From NCBI RefSeq assembly GCF_900637195.1, contig NZ_LR134356.1, positions 4,836,001-4,900,000 of the forward strand: a DNA stretch of 64,000 nucleotides, in the 5' to 3' direction. This document shows, piece by piece, positions 24,217 through 33,365 of the stretch. This DNA comes from Mycolicibacterium aurum (GTDB lineage: Bacteria; Actinomycetota; Actinomycetes; Mycobacteriales; Mycobacteriaceae). Position 1 is the first letter of the stretch. Every line of letters begins with the position of its first letter. The notes beneath the pieces are model-generated. The model saw only the letters and a list, made by a program, of their open reading frames with translations, was not told the DNA's origin and searched no databases. The translations under genes and the position numbers were made by a program.

Positions 24217-24966
24217 CTAGGCGAAGTACTTGGTGAACCGTGGGGGCAGCACCTTCATGACCTCCACCAGCGGCCACCACGGCCAACCCGGGACGACGGC
24301 GCGGCCCTTCTCCTTCTCGATGGCGTCGACCATGGCCTTCACGCCGGTCTCGTTGTCCACCATCAGCATCGTCGAATTCGATTTCGCCGTCATCTCCGAC
24401 TCGATGTAGCCGGGTTCCAGCACTGTGATCTTGATCGGGCCGGACGGGTACTCGGCGCGCAGCGACTCGCCGAGTGAGGTGACACCGGCCTTGCTGGCCG
24501 AGTAGGCCGCCTTGAATCCCGGCACGCCGACGTTGCCGAGTACCGACGACACCAGGACCAGATGACCCTTGTTCACGGCCTTGAACATCTCCAGGGCCGT
24601 CTCGATCTGCACCAGTGCCGCAACGAGATTCGTCTCGATGGTGGCCTTGTTCGCCCACAGCTTGCCGCCACCGAGCGGGTAGCCCTTCCCGATGCCCGCG
24701 TTCACGATCACGCAGTCGATGCCGCCGAGTTCGTCGTTGAGTTCGGTGAAGACCTTCGCGACCTGTTCGTGGTCGTTGACGTCCAGTGCCGCCACCGCCA
24801 CCTTGATATGGGGGTGACGTTCCAGGAGTTCGGCCCTGAGCTCATCGAGGTTGTCCAGGCGGCGCGCGCACAGCGCCAGGTCACGCCCCTTGGCCGCGAA
24901 CTGCCGGGCCATCCCGGCGCCGAGGCCGGAGCTCGCACCGGTGATCAAGATCTTCTGCCGAGTCAT
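24217..24966 (-). CDS. Short-chain dehydrogenase/reductase (Rv0945-like)
   Basis: The 249-residue protein begins MTRQKILITGASSGLGAGMA, with the NAD(P)-binding TGASSGLG motif, NAGIGKGYP, the catalytic Ser region LVLVSSVLGN and YSASK (Tyr and Lys). The Arg in ARR after the second strand suggests NADPH preference. Gene order beside pgi and the Fpg-like gene matches Rv0945. The C-terminal PPRFTKYFA end lacks a membrane span. Substrate is unknown. Confidence 0.9.
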   Translation of the reverse strand: MTRQKILITGASSGLGAGMARQFAAKGRDLALCARRLDNLDELRAELLERHPHIKVAVAALDVNDHEQVAKVFTELNDELGGIDCVIVNAGIGKGYPLGGGKLWANKATIETNLVAALVQIETALEMFKAVNKGHLVLVSSVLGNVGVPGFKAAYSASKAGVTSLGESLRAEYPSGPIKITVLEPGYIESEMTAKSNSTMLMVDNETGVKAMVDAIEKEKGRAVVPGWPWWPLVEVMKVLPPRFTKYFA

Positions 24967-25015
24967 TCCGGCAGGATAACCGAGTTAGACAACTGAAGGA
25001 AAAACGCCGAGAGCG

Positions 25016-25882
25016 CTATTTCAGCAGTCTCGACATTCGGCGGTCAGCCAGCACCTTGCCGCCGGTCTGGCACGTCGGGCAGTACTGGAACGACTTGTCG
25101 GCGAACGACACCTCACGCACCGTGTCGCCGCACACCGGGCACGGCAACCCGGTGCGGGCATGTACGCGCAGCCCCGACCGCTTCTCCCCCTTGAGCGTCG
25201 CTGCGCCCTGTCCGACCGACCGGCTCACGGCATCGCTGAGCACAGAGATCATCGCGTCGTGCAGGTCCGCGAGCTGGGCTTCGGTCAGCTTGTTCGAGGT
25301 GGCGAACGGCGACAGCTTCGCGACGTGCAATATCTCGTCGCTGTAGGCGTTGCCGATGCCCGCGATGACTTTCTGGTCGGTGATGACGGTCTTGATCCGG
25401 CCCGACTGCCCCTTCAATGCGTCACCCAGTCCGTCGACGCCGAGGGACAACGCATCCGGGCCCAGCGCGGCGATCTGCGGGACGGCCATCGGATCGGTCA
25501 CGAGCCAAACCGCCAGCCGCTTCTGCGTGCCGGCCTCCGTGAGGTCGAATCCGGGCGCCTCGCCGGGCGTGCCCAGGTGAACCCGCATCGCGATCGGCCC
25601 CTTGCCGTACGGCTTCAGCGGCGCCGGCGCCAGCTTGTCCGACCAGCGCAGCCAGCCCGCCCTTGACAGGTGGGTGATCAGGTGGAGTTCGCCGACCTGC
25701 AGCCCCAGGTATTTGCCCCACCGGTTGGCTCCGGTCACGACCTGTCCGTGCAGCGCCGAGGGCGGCGGGTCGAACGTCTTGAGGACCGACAGCGCAGCGA
25801 CGTCGACGCGGCCGACAGTCAGTCCGACCGCGTGGCGGCGCAGGTGATCAGCGAGTGCTTCGACCTCGGGAAGCTCGGGCAT
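25016..25882 (-). CDS. Fpg/Nei-family DNA glycosylase/AP lyase (Rv0944-like)
   Basis: The 288-residue protein starts at ATG 25882 with MPELPEVEAL, so the catalytic Pro2 and Glu3 of Fpg/Nei enzymes are present. Further family features are WGKYLGLQVG with the conserved Lys near residue 57, GIGNAYSDEILH near 185 (helix-two-turns-helix), and a C-terminal zinc finger of CPVC and CPTC pairs. It should remove oxidised bases such as 8-oxoguanine and nick the strand. The M. tuberculosis counterpart in this position (Rv0944) is much shorter, so this copy looks complete and active. Confidence 0.92.
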   Translation of the reverse strand: MPELPEVEALADHLRRHAVGLTVGRVDVAALSVLKTFDPPPSALHGQVVTGANRWGKYLGLQVGELHLITHLSRAGWLRWSDKLAPAPLKPYGKGPIAMRVHLGTPGEAPGFDLTEAGTQKRLAVWLVTDPMAVPQIAALGPDALSLGVDGLGDALKGQSGRIKTVITDQKVIAGIGNAYSDEILHVAKLSPFATSNKLTEAQLADLHDAMISVLSDAVSRSVGQGAATLKGEKRSGLRVHARTGLPCPVCGDTVREVSFADKSFQYCPTCQTGGKVLADRRMSRLLK

Positions 25883-25887
25883 GTCAC

Positions 25888-26280
25888 TCAGTCTGCCTTG
25901 ACGAGTAGGGACAGCAGCCAGCTCACGATCGACAGCACGATCGCCGCCCAGATCGCCGTCCACCAGAAGTCGTCGATGGCCAGCCCCCAGTGGGTGGTGT
26001 GCTCGGTGATCCAGGACGTGAGCATGAGCATGAACGCATTGATGACGATGTGGAACAGGCCCAACGTGAGGATGTAGAGCGGAATCGAGATGATCTGCAC
26101 GATGGGCTTGATGATCGCGTTGACCAGGCCGAAGATCACCGCGACGACGAGGATGACGCCGACGCGGCCCAGCGTCGAGTCGCCGCCGACGAACTCGACT
26201 CCGGGCACCAGAAGCGTGACGACCCACAGCGCAAGCCCGGTGAGCGCCGCCCGCAGTAGAAACAGACCCATACCGCTCAT
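25888..26280 (-). CDS. Phage-holin-family (four-span) membrane protein
   Basis: The product, 130 residues from ATG 26280 (other ATGs at 26271 and 26292 are possible), consists of four hydrophobic segments with the pattern FGLVNAIIKPIVQIISIPLYILTLG, diagnostic of the bacterial holin-4-2 / YvlD-like membrane family. These chromosomal proteins are not known to lyse cells; their role is unclear. The stop lies 5 nt before the Fpg-like start codon, so both are probably co-transcribed. Confidence 0.8.
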   Translation of the reverse strand: MSGMGLFLLRAALTGLALWVVTLLVPGVEFVGGDSTLGRVGVILVVAVIFGLVNAIIKPIVQIISIPLYILTLGLFHIVINAFMLMLTSWITEHTTHWGLAIDDFWWTAIWAAIVLSIVSWLLSLLVKAD

Positions 26281-26415
26281 GATCCACCCCATCCCCCGGT
26301 TTCGGGCCCGACATCCTCGGGTGGTACTCAAAGTATCCGGTACTCGAGGTATTGACATCTTGTGACACCGCTCCCTACCGTCGACGGACAGGACGTCGAC
26401 GAAGGGGCGTTGAGG

Positions 26416-27315
26416 ATGACGACGGCGAAGAATCCGGTGGCGACCCGCGACGTCTTCGCCGAGCGGTTGCTCAAAGGGTCGGTGAAGAAGTCCTACGCCC
26501 CGGTGGTCGACATCGACTGGGACGCACCGCTGGACCCCGACAAGTTCTTCCTGCCGCCCAAGTCGGTGTCGTTGTACGGGACTCCGCTGTGGGACTCGAT
26601 GACCCGGGCAGAGCAGATCGAACTGTCCCGTCAGGAGCTCGCCAACACGCTGTCGGCCGGCATCTGGTTCGAGAACATCCTCAACCAGGCCCTGTTACGC
26701 AAGATGATGCACCAGGATCCGACAGCGCCGGCCACGCATTATGCGCTCACCGAACTGGGTGACGAGACCAGGCACATGGTGATGTTCGGCAAGGCGATCG
26801 ACCGCCTGGGTGCAAAGCCCGTGCGGCCCAAGCGGTATCAACGCATGATCATCAACGCGCTGCCTTTCACCTTCCAGGGCTCAGTGCTGTGGGTGGCCGC
26901 GCTGATCGGCGAGGAGATCTTCGACGCGCTGCAGCGCCAGATGATGGACGATCCCGAACTGCAGCCCATGGTGCAGCGCCTGATGCGCATCCACGTCACG
27001 GAGAAAGCCCGCCACATCCAGTTCGCCCGCGACGGGCTGCGCAAGCGGGCGCCGCACATGCGCCGGATCCCGAAGCTGTTCGTGGCCAACATCAACGGAG
27101 TCGGCGGATTGTTCTTCCGCCACCTGTTCACCAATCGGGTGCAGTACGCCCGCGTCGGCCTCGACTCACGCCACGCACGCCGGGTGGCGCGGAGCAGCCC
27201 GCACCGGCACGAGGTGCACGTACTCGGTTTCGCTCCACTGGCAGCGTTCCTGGAGGAGGTCGGCTTGATGGGACCGCTCGCACGGCGCATGTGGAAGCGC
27301 AGCGGGTTTCTGTGA
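26416..27315 (+). CDS. AurF-like diiron oxygenase
   Basis: The 299-residue protein begins MTTAKNPVATRDVFAERLLK; an in-frame GTG at 26362 is a weaker alternative. Ferritin-like helices carry the two metal motifs of AurF-type non-haem diiron enzymes, LGDETRHMVMFGK (near residue 120) and VTEKARHIQFARDG (near 198), each with ExxRH. AurF oxidises an arylamine to a nitro compound; mycobacterial homologues have unknown substrates. Its stop overlaps the start of a DUF4873 protein (GTGA), which suggests an oxygenase-partner pair. Confidence 0.87.
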   Translation: MTTAKNPVATRDVFAERLLKGSVKKSYAPVVDIDWDAPLDPDKFFLPPKSVSLYGTPLWDSMTRAEQIELSRQELANTLSAGIWFENILNQALLRKMMHQDPTAPATHYALTELGDETRHMVMFGKAIDRLGAKPVRPKRYQRMIINALPFTFQGSVLWVAALIGEEIFDALQRQMMDDPELQPMVQRLMRIHVTEKARHIQFARDGLRKRAPHMRRIPKLFVANINGVGGLFFRHLFTNRVQYARVGLDSRHARRVARSSPHRHEVHVLGFAPLAAFLEEVGLMGPLARRMWKRSGFL

Positions 27316-28046
27316 CGGCGGTCGACACGGTTCTCTACGCCGGCGCCGATTCCGCGGGCGAGGCGGAGTTCGACGAGGCGACCCACACCTGGGGGGTGAA
27401 CGGACGGCGTGCTCGGGTGGTCGTCGCCACCGATGGAGCTTTCCCGGCGACGGCGGCCTGCCGCGCCGACGGCCTGCGCCCGTATCTCGGTGTGGCAGTG
27501 CACGGGGTGCCGAACTACTTCGTCATCACCGGACCCGACGCCGCCGCCCAGAAGGGCTACATCGCGAAGTGTGTGGCGCACATGAGCCGCACCCACAGCA
27601 CCCGCATCGAAGTCCGCTCCAGTGCGCAGCGGCTTTACAACGAGCGTTCGCAGTACGGGGCGAATCGCACCGGCCGGTACTGGCGCAGGGTCGGCAGGCG
27701 TATCCCGTCAGCGTTCGAGGTGCGTTCCCATGGTTTCGTGCTGGACGTCGACGATGCGGTCTACGACGGGCAGGCGACAGTCGTCGTCGCGGGCCGACAG
27801 CATGAGACGCACGTCCGGCTGATGGGTCGACTGGATCCGATCGACGGCCATTACCATTGGCAGGGAACAATTTTCGACACCGGCTTCGACATCCGCCTGC
27901 CGCAGGAGGTGACGGTGACGATCGGCGGCCGTTCCGCGGCCGGCCGGTTGACCGAACGCACGCCGTGGTCCACGTTCTCGGTGGCCGGCGCAGGCGCCCC
28001 GCCGTTTGCACTGGAGAGCATCGAGGTCGACGTTCCGACGTTGTAG
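27312..28046 (+). CDS. Flavin-monooxygenase C-terminal fragment fused to DUF4873
   Basis: The 244-residue protein starts at GTG 27312, overlapping the diiron oxygenase stop by 4 bp. Residues 1-115 (TVLYAGADSAGEAEF, YLGVAVHGVPNYFVITGPDA) resemble the C-terminal part of Baeyer-Villiger/FMO flavoproteins, but no FAD or NADPH Rossmann fold is encoded. Residues 135-244 match DUF4873, a beta-rich domain often found after such flavoproteins (VRLMGRLDPIDGHYHWQGTI). It may therefore be a decayed monooxygenase or a partner subunit retained for the diiron enzyme. Function is unassigned. Confidence 0.7.
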   Translation: MTAVDTVLYAGADSAGEAEFDEATHTWGVNGRRARVVVATDGAFPATAACRADGLRPYLGVAVHGVPNYFVITGPDAAAQKGYIAKCVAHMSRTHSTRIEVRSSAQRLYNERSQYGANRTGRYWRRVGRRIPSAFEVRSHGFVLDVDDAVYDGQATVVVAGRQHETHVRLMGRLDPIDGHYHWQGTIFDTGFDIRLPQEVTVTIGGRSAAGRLTERTPWSTFSVAGAGAPPFALESIEVDVPTL

Positions 28047-28066
28047 CGACGATTGCGCTCCGCAAA

Positions 28067-28084
28067 ACTAGAACGCGTTCTAGT
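28067..28084. promoter_or_regulatory. KstR-type operator, perfect palindrome
   Basis: ACTAGAACGCGTTCTAGT is an 18-bp perfect palindrome containing TnnAACnnGTTnnA at 28069-28082. It overlaps a -10-like TAGTAT (28081-28086) that sits 7 nt before the ATG at 28094, so the promoter looks leaderless and repressible. This is the best of four such sites in the window. Confidence 0.8.
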
Positions 28085-28093
28085 ATCGGTTTC

Positions 28094-28969
28094 ATGCGGT
28101 TCACCTATGCGGAAGCCATGACCGATCCGAGTTTCTACATTCCGTTGGCCAAAGCCGCCGACGAGGCCGGATACCACGCGATGACCATCCCGGACAGCAT
28201 CGCCTATCCCGAAGAGTCGGACTCGAAATATCCCTACACCGAGGACGGTAATCGGGAGTTCCTGGACGGCAAGCCCTTCATCGAGTCGTTCGCCCTGATC
28301 GGCGCCCTCTCGGCGGTGACCACCCGGCTGCACTTCAACATCTTCGTGCTGAAGCTGCCGATCCGCCCGCCCGCGTTGGTGGCCAAGCAAGCCGGATCGC
28401 TGGCGGCCATGTTCGACAACCGCCTCGGCCTCGGCGTCGGCACCAGCCCGTGGCCAGAGGACTACGAGATCATGGGCGTGCCCTTCGCCAAGCGCGGCAA
28501 GCGGATGGACGAGTGCATCGACGTCATCAGGGGCCTGACTTCCGGGGACTACTTCGAGTACCACGGCGAGTTCTATGACATCCCGAGGTTCAAGATGACA
28601 CCCGCACCGACCAAGCCGGTCCCGATCCTGGTCGGCGGCCACGCTGACGCCGCACTCAGGCGGGCCGCCCGCAACGACGGCTGGATGCACGGCGGCGGCG
28701 ACCCCGAGGAACTCGACCCTCTGCTCGCCAAGCTGCAACAGTTCCGGGACCAGGAAGAGCGCATCGGGCTGGCCGACGAATTCGAGATCCACGTCATCTC
28801 CATCGACGGCTTCACCCTCGACGGGGTGAAGCGACTCGAAGACAAAGGTGTCACCGACGTCATCGTCGGCTTCCGCATCCCCTACATCATGGGGCACGAC
28901 ACCGAGCCGCTCGACGCGAAGATCCGCAACCTGGAGTGGTTCGCCGAGAACGTCATCGCCAAAGCCTGA
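28094..28969 (+). CDS. LLM-class F420-dependent oxidoreductase (Rv0940c-like)
   Basis: The 291-residue protein starts MRFTYAEAMTDPSFYIPLAK and shows the luciferase-like barrel: PALVAKQAGSLAAMFDNRLGLGVGTSPWPEDYEIMG at residues 90-130, PVPILVGGHADAALRRAARNDGW near 175 and a C-terminal VTDVIVGFRIPY strand. The cofactor is probably F420, as for most mycobacterial members. A perfect KstR palindrome overlaps its presumed leaderless promoter, pointing to sterol or lipid metabolism. Gene order matches Rv0940c. Substrate is unknown. Confidence 0.87.
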   Translation: MRFTYAEAMTDPSFYIPLAKAADEAGYHAMTIPDSIAYPEESDSKYPYTEDGNREFLDGKPFIESFALIGALSAVTTRLHFNIFVLKLPIRPPALVAKQAGSLAAMFDNRLGLGVGTSPWPEDYEIMGVPFAKRGKRMDECIDVIRGLTSGDYFEYHGEFYDIPRFKMTPAPTKPVPILVGGHADAALRRAARNDGWMHGGGDPEELDPLLAKLQQFRDQEERIGLADEFEIHVISIDGFTLDGVKRLEDKGVTDVIVGFRIPYIMGHDTEPLDAKIRNLEWFAENVIAKA

Positions 28970-29667
28970 CCGGTCGCCGATGACGGCGGGGGCCCAGGGC
29001 AATCAGGCTGTCGCAGTGCGTGAATGCGCCGGATTCGACTGGAGCGCATGCGTTCGCGATGGCGGTCTGCCGCGATCGCCCCACCGGCGGGTCTGCGGAA
29101 CCAAAACCACGATTTAGTTTCCATCGCAAGGGGTTTGACGAAGACCGTGTTGCGCCGGCACCGCAGCGGCTCGCCGCCCGAGTCGGGCCCCTCCGCAGCC
29201 CTGCGCTGTCTACGGTGCCCGTCCACCCGGCACCATCAGCACCCTGGCGTCGGAGCCGAGCGACACCGTGGCATTCTGCCGCCAGACGCCGCCGCGGGGC
29301 GCCGAAGCTACCCGAATTCAGCCATCCACCCCCACGTGAACAGGGTGCAGTACCCCACCCGTCACAGACATGTCACAACCCCCCGCGGCGGGGCCTGCCG
29401 CCTCCGAGCCAGCAATCCCGATAATTGCCGCACGCGTCACCGAGGCCCGAGACCCGCGCCTGAACTCGCTTGTCACACCGCATATTTCGGACGAAATTTG
29501 GGCCGCCGCTGTGCGCCGCGGTGCTCGGGAAGTCGGTCGGCAACGTACACCCAGTCAGGCCCGTCGCGCGGGGAAACGGCATTCTCGTTGTCGCCGACGT
29601 CCGGGGGCCGGTGCAAACACCCCCTTCCGGTGCATGAAGCGGCGTACTTGGGTAATTATTGGAATCG
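28970..29667. other. 698-bp non-coding leader region before the carotenoid operon
   Basis: No convincing gene is seen: open frames here are Arg/Pro-rich and lack ribosome sites or family features. A short palindrome ATTTCGGACGAAAT lies at 29484-29497, and TAATTA at 29653-29658 could serve as a -10 shortly before the crtE ATG at 29668. The region probably holds the promoter and control sites of the crt operon. Confidence 0.5.
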
Positions 29668-30822
29668 ATGACAACCGGCGCGGGGTCCACGACCAACCAC
29701 GGCGAGGTACGGACGGCCACCAACGGAACCGTGCGGCGGAGCCGCGCGACCTGGGCCGCCGACCGCCCGACCATGCAGTGGCAGATTTCGGTGCGCCAGT
29801 CGGTGCTGGCCGCAGTATCCGAATTCCTGGACTCGCGATGCGTGCCTGCGCTCGGCGGCGGGCGCGTCGACATCGCCGAGGGAGTGCTCCGCACCCTGCT
29901 CGCCGACGGCAAATGCCTGCGGTCGACGTTCTTCTACCTCGGCTGGTTGAGCGGAGCCGATGCCGAGCAGGCCGCCATCCGGGCCGCGGCCAGCCTGGAA
30001 CTGCTGCACGCGTTCGCACTGATGCAGGACGACGTGATGGACGACTCGCCGATGCGCCGGGGACGCCCCAGCGCCCACCGGGCGTTCGAGCAGTGGCACC
30101 GCGATAGGCAGCTGGGGGGCTCCTCGGCCCGCTTCGGTGAATCCGCTGCCACCCTGCTCGGCGACCTGTGTCTGGTCTGGGCCGAGCAGATGCTCAGGGA
30201 GAGCGGACTCAGCCAGGCCGCGTTGACCCGCGCGTGGCCGCGTTATGACGCGATGCGTGCCGAACTGGCCATCGGGCAGTTCGCCGACCTGGTCAACGAC
30301 ACCGCCGCCTTCCCTGCTCTCGAAGACGTGCTCGACATCGCGCGACGCAAGTCCGGTAACTACACCGTGCGCAGGCCGCTGGAGATCGGGGCGTCGCTGG
30401 CCGGATGCGATGACCGGACACTGGCCGGGCTCGGCGACTACGGCGGCGCCGTCGGCGAGGCGTTCCAGCTGCGCGATGACCTGCTCGGGGTGTTCGGCGC
30501 GCCCGAGACGACGGGCAAGCCTGCCGGTTCCGATCTGGCGGCACGCAAGGCCACCACCGTCGTCGCGGCGGCCTATCAACTGGCTGGTGGCCCGCGGCGC
30601 CGCGAACTGAACGAACTGATGACCGCCACCGACCTCAGCCAGAGCGACATCACCCGCTGGCAGACCCTCATCGCCGACACCGGCACCGTGGAATGGATCG
30701 AAGAATTGATTGACCGACGTCTCACCTGGGCGCTCCAACGCCTCGACACCGCGCACCTGAACAGCGACGTGCGTTCGGCGCTGGCCACGATGGCCGCCGC
30801 CTGCACCGAGCGGGTGGCCTGA
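29668..30822 (+). CDS. crtE: Geranylgeranyl diphosphate synthase (polyprenyl synthetase)
   Basis: The 384-residue enzyme begins MTTGAGSTTNHGEVRTATNG; a TTG at 29659 in frame is less likely. It has the first Asp-rich motif in LMQDDVMDDSPMRRG and a second, altered one in QLRDDLLGVFG, as in many actinobacterial CrtE proteins, plus GKCLRS for diphosphate binding. It condenses isopentenyl and allylic diphosphates to C20 GGPP, the precursor of phytoene. It is the first gene of a six-gene operon; its stop overlaps crtI by ATGA. Confidence 0.92.
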   Translation: MTTGAGSTTNHGEVRTATNGTVRRSRATWAADRPTMQWQISVRQSVLAAVSEFLDSRCVPALGGGRVDIAEGVLRTLLADGKCLRSTFFYLGWLSGADAEQAAIRAAASLELLHAFALMQDDVMDDSPMRRGRPSAHRAFEQWHRDRQLGGSSARFGESAATLLGDLCLVWAEQMLRESGLSQAALTRAWPRYDAMRAELAIGQFADLVNDTAAFPALEDVLDIARRKSGNYTVRRPLEIGASLAGCDDRTLAGLGDYGGAVGEAFQLRDDLLGVFGAPETTGKPAGSDLAARKATTVVAAAYQLAGGPRRRELNELMTATDLSQSDITRWQTLIADTGTVEWIEELIDRRLTWALQRLDTAHLNSDVRSALATMAAACTERVA

Positions 30823-32333
30823 TGCGCACCGTTCCCGGATCCAGTGACCGGGTCGTCGTCGTAGGCGCCGGCCTGGCAGGCCTGTCCGCGGCGCTTCACC
30901 TCGCCGGCCGCGGACGCCAGGTCACCGTGGTCGAGCGCGGCGCCCATCCCGGTGGCCGGATGGGCCGTGCGGACGTGGGCGGCTATCAGCTCGACACCGG
31001 GCCCACGGTGCTGACGATGCCCGACATCATCGACGACACCTTCGCCGCGGTCGGCGAGTCCACGGCCTCCCGGCTGGACCTGCTTCCGGTACTTCCGGCC
31101 TATCGCGCGTCCTTCTCCGACGGCAGCACCCTCGATGTGCACACCGACCCTCACGCGATGACGGCCGAGATCGAGCGCTTCGCCGGCCCCAAGGAAGCCC
31201 AGGGCTACCTGCGCCTGCGGCAGTGGCTCACGCGGCTTTACCAGATCGAGTTCGACGGCTTCATCAACGCCAACTTCGACTCGCCGCTGTCTCTGCTGAC
31301 ACCCCAGCTGGCGCGTCTGGCAGCGATCGGCGGGTTCCGCAGCTGGGAGCCGATGGTCCGGCGGTTCATCACCGACGAGCGGCTGCTCCGTGTGTTCACG
31401 TTCCAGGCGCTCTACGTCGGCGTGCCGCCCAAGCGCGCTCTGGCCGCCTATGCCGTCATCGCCTACATGGACACGGTGTCGGGCGTCTACTTCCCGCGCG
31501 GTGGCATGCGCGCACTTCCGGATGCGATGGCTGCCGCCGCCCGCGACGCCGGCGTCGAATTCCACTACAACGCACCGGTATCCGAACTCGAGCGATCCGG
31601 TTCGCGTGTGACCGCCGTCCGTACGGTCACCGGCGAGCGCTTCGCGGCCGACGCGGTGATCCTGACAACGGAGCTCCACGACACATACCGCCTCCTGGGC
31701 CGCACGCCGCGCCGGCTGCTGAAACTGCGTCCGGCCCCGTCCGCCGTGGTGGCACACATCGGTTGCAGGGCACCCGAGCACACCGCCGATCAGTCCCACC
31801 ACACCATCCTGTTCGGCGACGCCTGGGACCGGACGTTCGACGAGATCATCGACGAGGGCCGCCCCATGGCTGACCCGTCGCTGCTTGTCACCCGCCCCGC
31901 ACTCGGAGATCCCGCGCTGGCCCCGAGCGGCCGCGAACTGCTCTACGTACTGGCGCCGGCGCCCAATATGACTGTCGGGCACAAAGACTGGGACGCAGAG
32001 TCTGCGGAATACACCGACCACATGCTCGGCACCGTGAGGGCGCGACTACCGCATCTGGGTGAGGACGCCGAGCTTCTGCACGTCACCACGCCCATGGATT
32101 GGGCGCGTCAGGGCATGATGGCGGGCACCCCGTTCGCACTTTCGCACACGTTCGGCCAGACGGGCCCGTTCCGGCCGGGCAACACGATCCGCGGCATCGA
32201 CAACGCGATACTGGCCGGATCGTCCACGGTGCCGGGCGTCGGCATTCCGACCGCCATCGTGTCGGGACGCCTCGCTGCGGACCGCATCACCGGATCGGAC
32301 TCTCGCACTCAAGCGCGGGCATTGTCACAATGA
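30822..32333 (+). CDS. crtI: Phytoene desaturase
   Basis: The 503-residue flavoprotein begins MRTVPGSSDRVVVVGAGLAG with the FAD dinucleotide fold (GAGLAGL, residues 15-21) followed by GGRMGR. The C-terminus contains the CrtI signature block GNTIRGIDNAILAGSSTVPGVGIPTAIVSGRLAADRI. It desaturates phytoene stepwise to lycopene (or an intermediate) at the membrane. Start overlaps the crtE stop by 4 bp; crtB follows after 13 bp. Confidence 0.94.
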   Translation: MRTVPGSSDRVVVVGAGLAGLSAALHLAGRGRQVTVVERGAHPGGRMGRADVGGYQLDTGPTVLTMPDIIDDTFAAVGESTASRLDLLPVLPAYRASFSDGSTLDVHTDPHAMTAEIERFAGPKEAQGYLRLRQWLTRLYQIEFDGFINANFDSPLSLLTPQLARLAAIGGFRSWEPMVRRFITDERLLRVFTFQALYVGVPPKRALAAYAVIAYMDTVSGVYFPRGGMRALPDAMAAAARDAGVEFHYNAPVSELERSGSRVTAVRTVTGERFAADAVILTTELHDTYRLLGRTPRRLLKLRPAPSAVVAHIGCRAPEHTADQSHHTILFGDAWDRTFDEIIDEGRPMADPSLLVTRPALGDPALAPSGRELLYVLAPAPNMTVGHKDWDAESAEYTDHMLGTVRARLPHLGEDAELLHVTTPMDWARQGMMAGTPFALSHTFGQTGPFRPGNTIRGIDNAILAGSSTVPGVGIPTAIVSGRLAADRITGSDSRTQARALSQ

Positions 32334-32346
32334 TTGGGGCACAACG

Positions 32347-33291
32347 ATGATCGGATCAGAACTCGACGCGGCGGGTGTACATGATCAGGCCCTCCGCGAG
32401 GCGTACCAACGGTGCCGCACCATCAACGCCAAGCACGGGCGCACCTTCTTCCTCGCCACCCGGCTGCTGTCGCCCGCGCAGCGGCCCGCCGTGCATGCGC
32501 TCTACGGCTTCGCGCGTCGGGCAGACGACGTGCTCGACGAATTCGACTCCCGCACCACCGCGCAACGCGCCGACGAGCTGCAGGGCCTGGCGACCTCGCT
32601 GTTCACCCGGCTCGTGGAGAACCAGCCGAGTGGCGACGACCCGACCCTGGACGCCGTCGTGCACACTGCCCGCAAGTACAACCTGGACTGGCAGCTCTTC
32701 GACGACTTCCTCGCCTCCATGCGGATGGACCTGACGGTCACGGACTACCCCGACCGGGCAGCGCTCGATCACTACATGTACGGATCGGCCGAGGTGATCG
32801 GGCTGCAGCTGCTCCCGGTGCTGGGCACCGTGGTGCCACGCGAAGAGGCAGCCCCCTACGCAGCCGCGCTCGGAAAGGCCTTTCAGCTCACCAACTTTCT
32901 GCGCGACATCAACGAGGACCTGACACGCGGCCGGGTCTATCTGCCCGCCGACGAGCTGGCCAGCCACGGCGTCGATCGCGACGTCCTGACGTGGTGCCAG
33001 CAGACCCGTCGGACCGATCCGCGGCTGCGTGCGGCGCTGGCCGAGCAGCACGCCCTCACCCGGCGCATCTACACCCACGCCGAGCGCGGTATCGCCCTAC
33101 TGCACCCGAGGTCCCGGCCGTGCATCATGGCCGCGCTGACGTTGTACTCCGAGATCCTCGATCGCATCGAGGAAATCGAGTTCGCGGTGTTCGCCCAACG
33201 GGCCACCGTCTCGTCGGCGCGCCGCCTGCAGGTGGCGTCGGTCGGCTTCGTCAGGGCACTGCGTGCCCGGGCCCGCCACCAGGAGGTGTGA
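32347..33291 (+). CDS. crtB: Phytoene synthase
   Basis: The 314-residue squalene/phytoene synthase begins MIGSELDAAGVHDQALREAY. Both Asp-rich substrate-binding motifs are intact: RRADDVLDEFD (residues 58-67) and RDINEDLTRGRVYLP (near residue 187). It joins two GGPP molecules to phytoene, the first committed carotenoid step. The end of the gene contains a perfect AGGAGG (33281-33286) directly at the junction with the next gene. Confidence 0.95.
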   Translation: MIGSELDAAGVHDQALREAYQRCRTINAKHGRTFFLATRLLSPAQRPAVHALYGFARRADDVLDEFDSRTTAQRADELQGLATSLFTRLVENQPSGDDPTLDAVVHTARKYNLDWQLFDDFLASMRMDLTVTDYPDRAALDHYMYGSAEVIGLQLLPVLGTVVPREEAAPYAAALGKAFQLTNFLRDINEDLTRGRVYLPADELASHGVDRDVLTWCQQTRRTDPRLRAALAEQHALTRRIYTHAERGIALLHPRSRPCIMAALTLYSEILDRIEEIEFAVFAQRATVSSARRLQVASVGFVRALRARARHQEV

Positions 33292-33365
33292 CCCATCGAC
33301 CGATACCAGGATCTGCTTCTGATGATTGGTTTCCGGGTCCCCGCAGCGCCGCTGGACGTCGCGGA

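Noticed and set aside
29024..29671. Possible 215-codon gene upstream of crtE
   Set aside because: Arg/Pro-rich, no ribosome site or family features, and it overlaps the crtE start; treated as non-coding.
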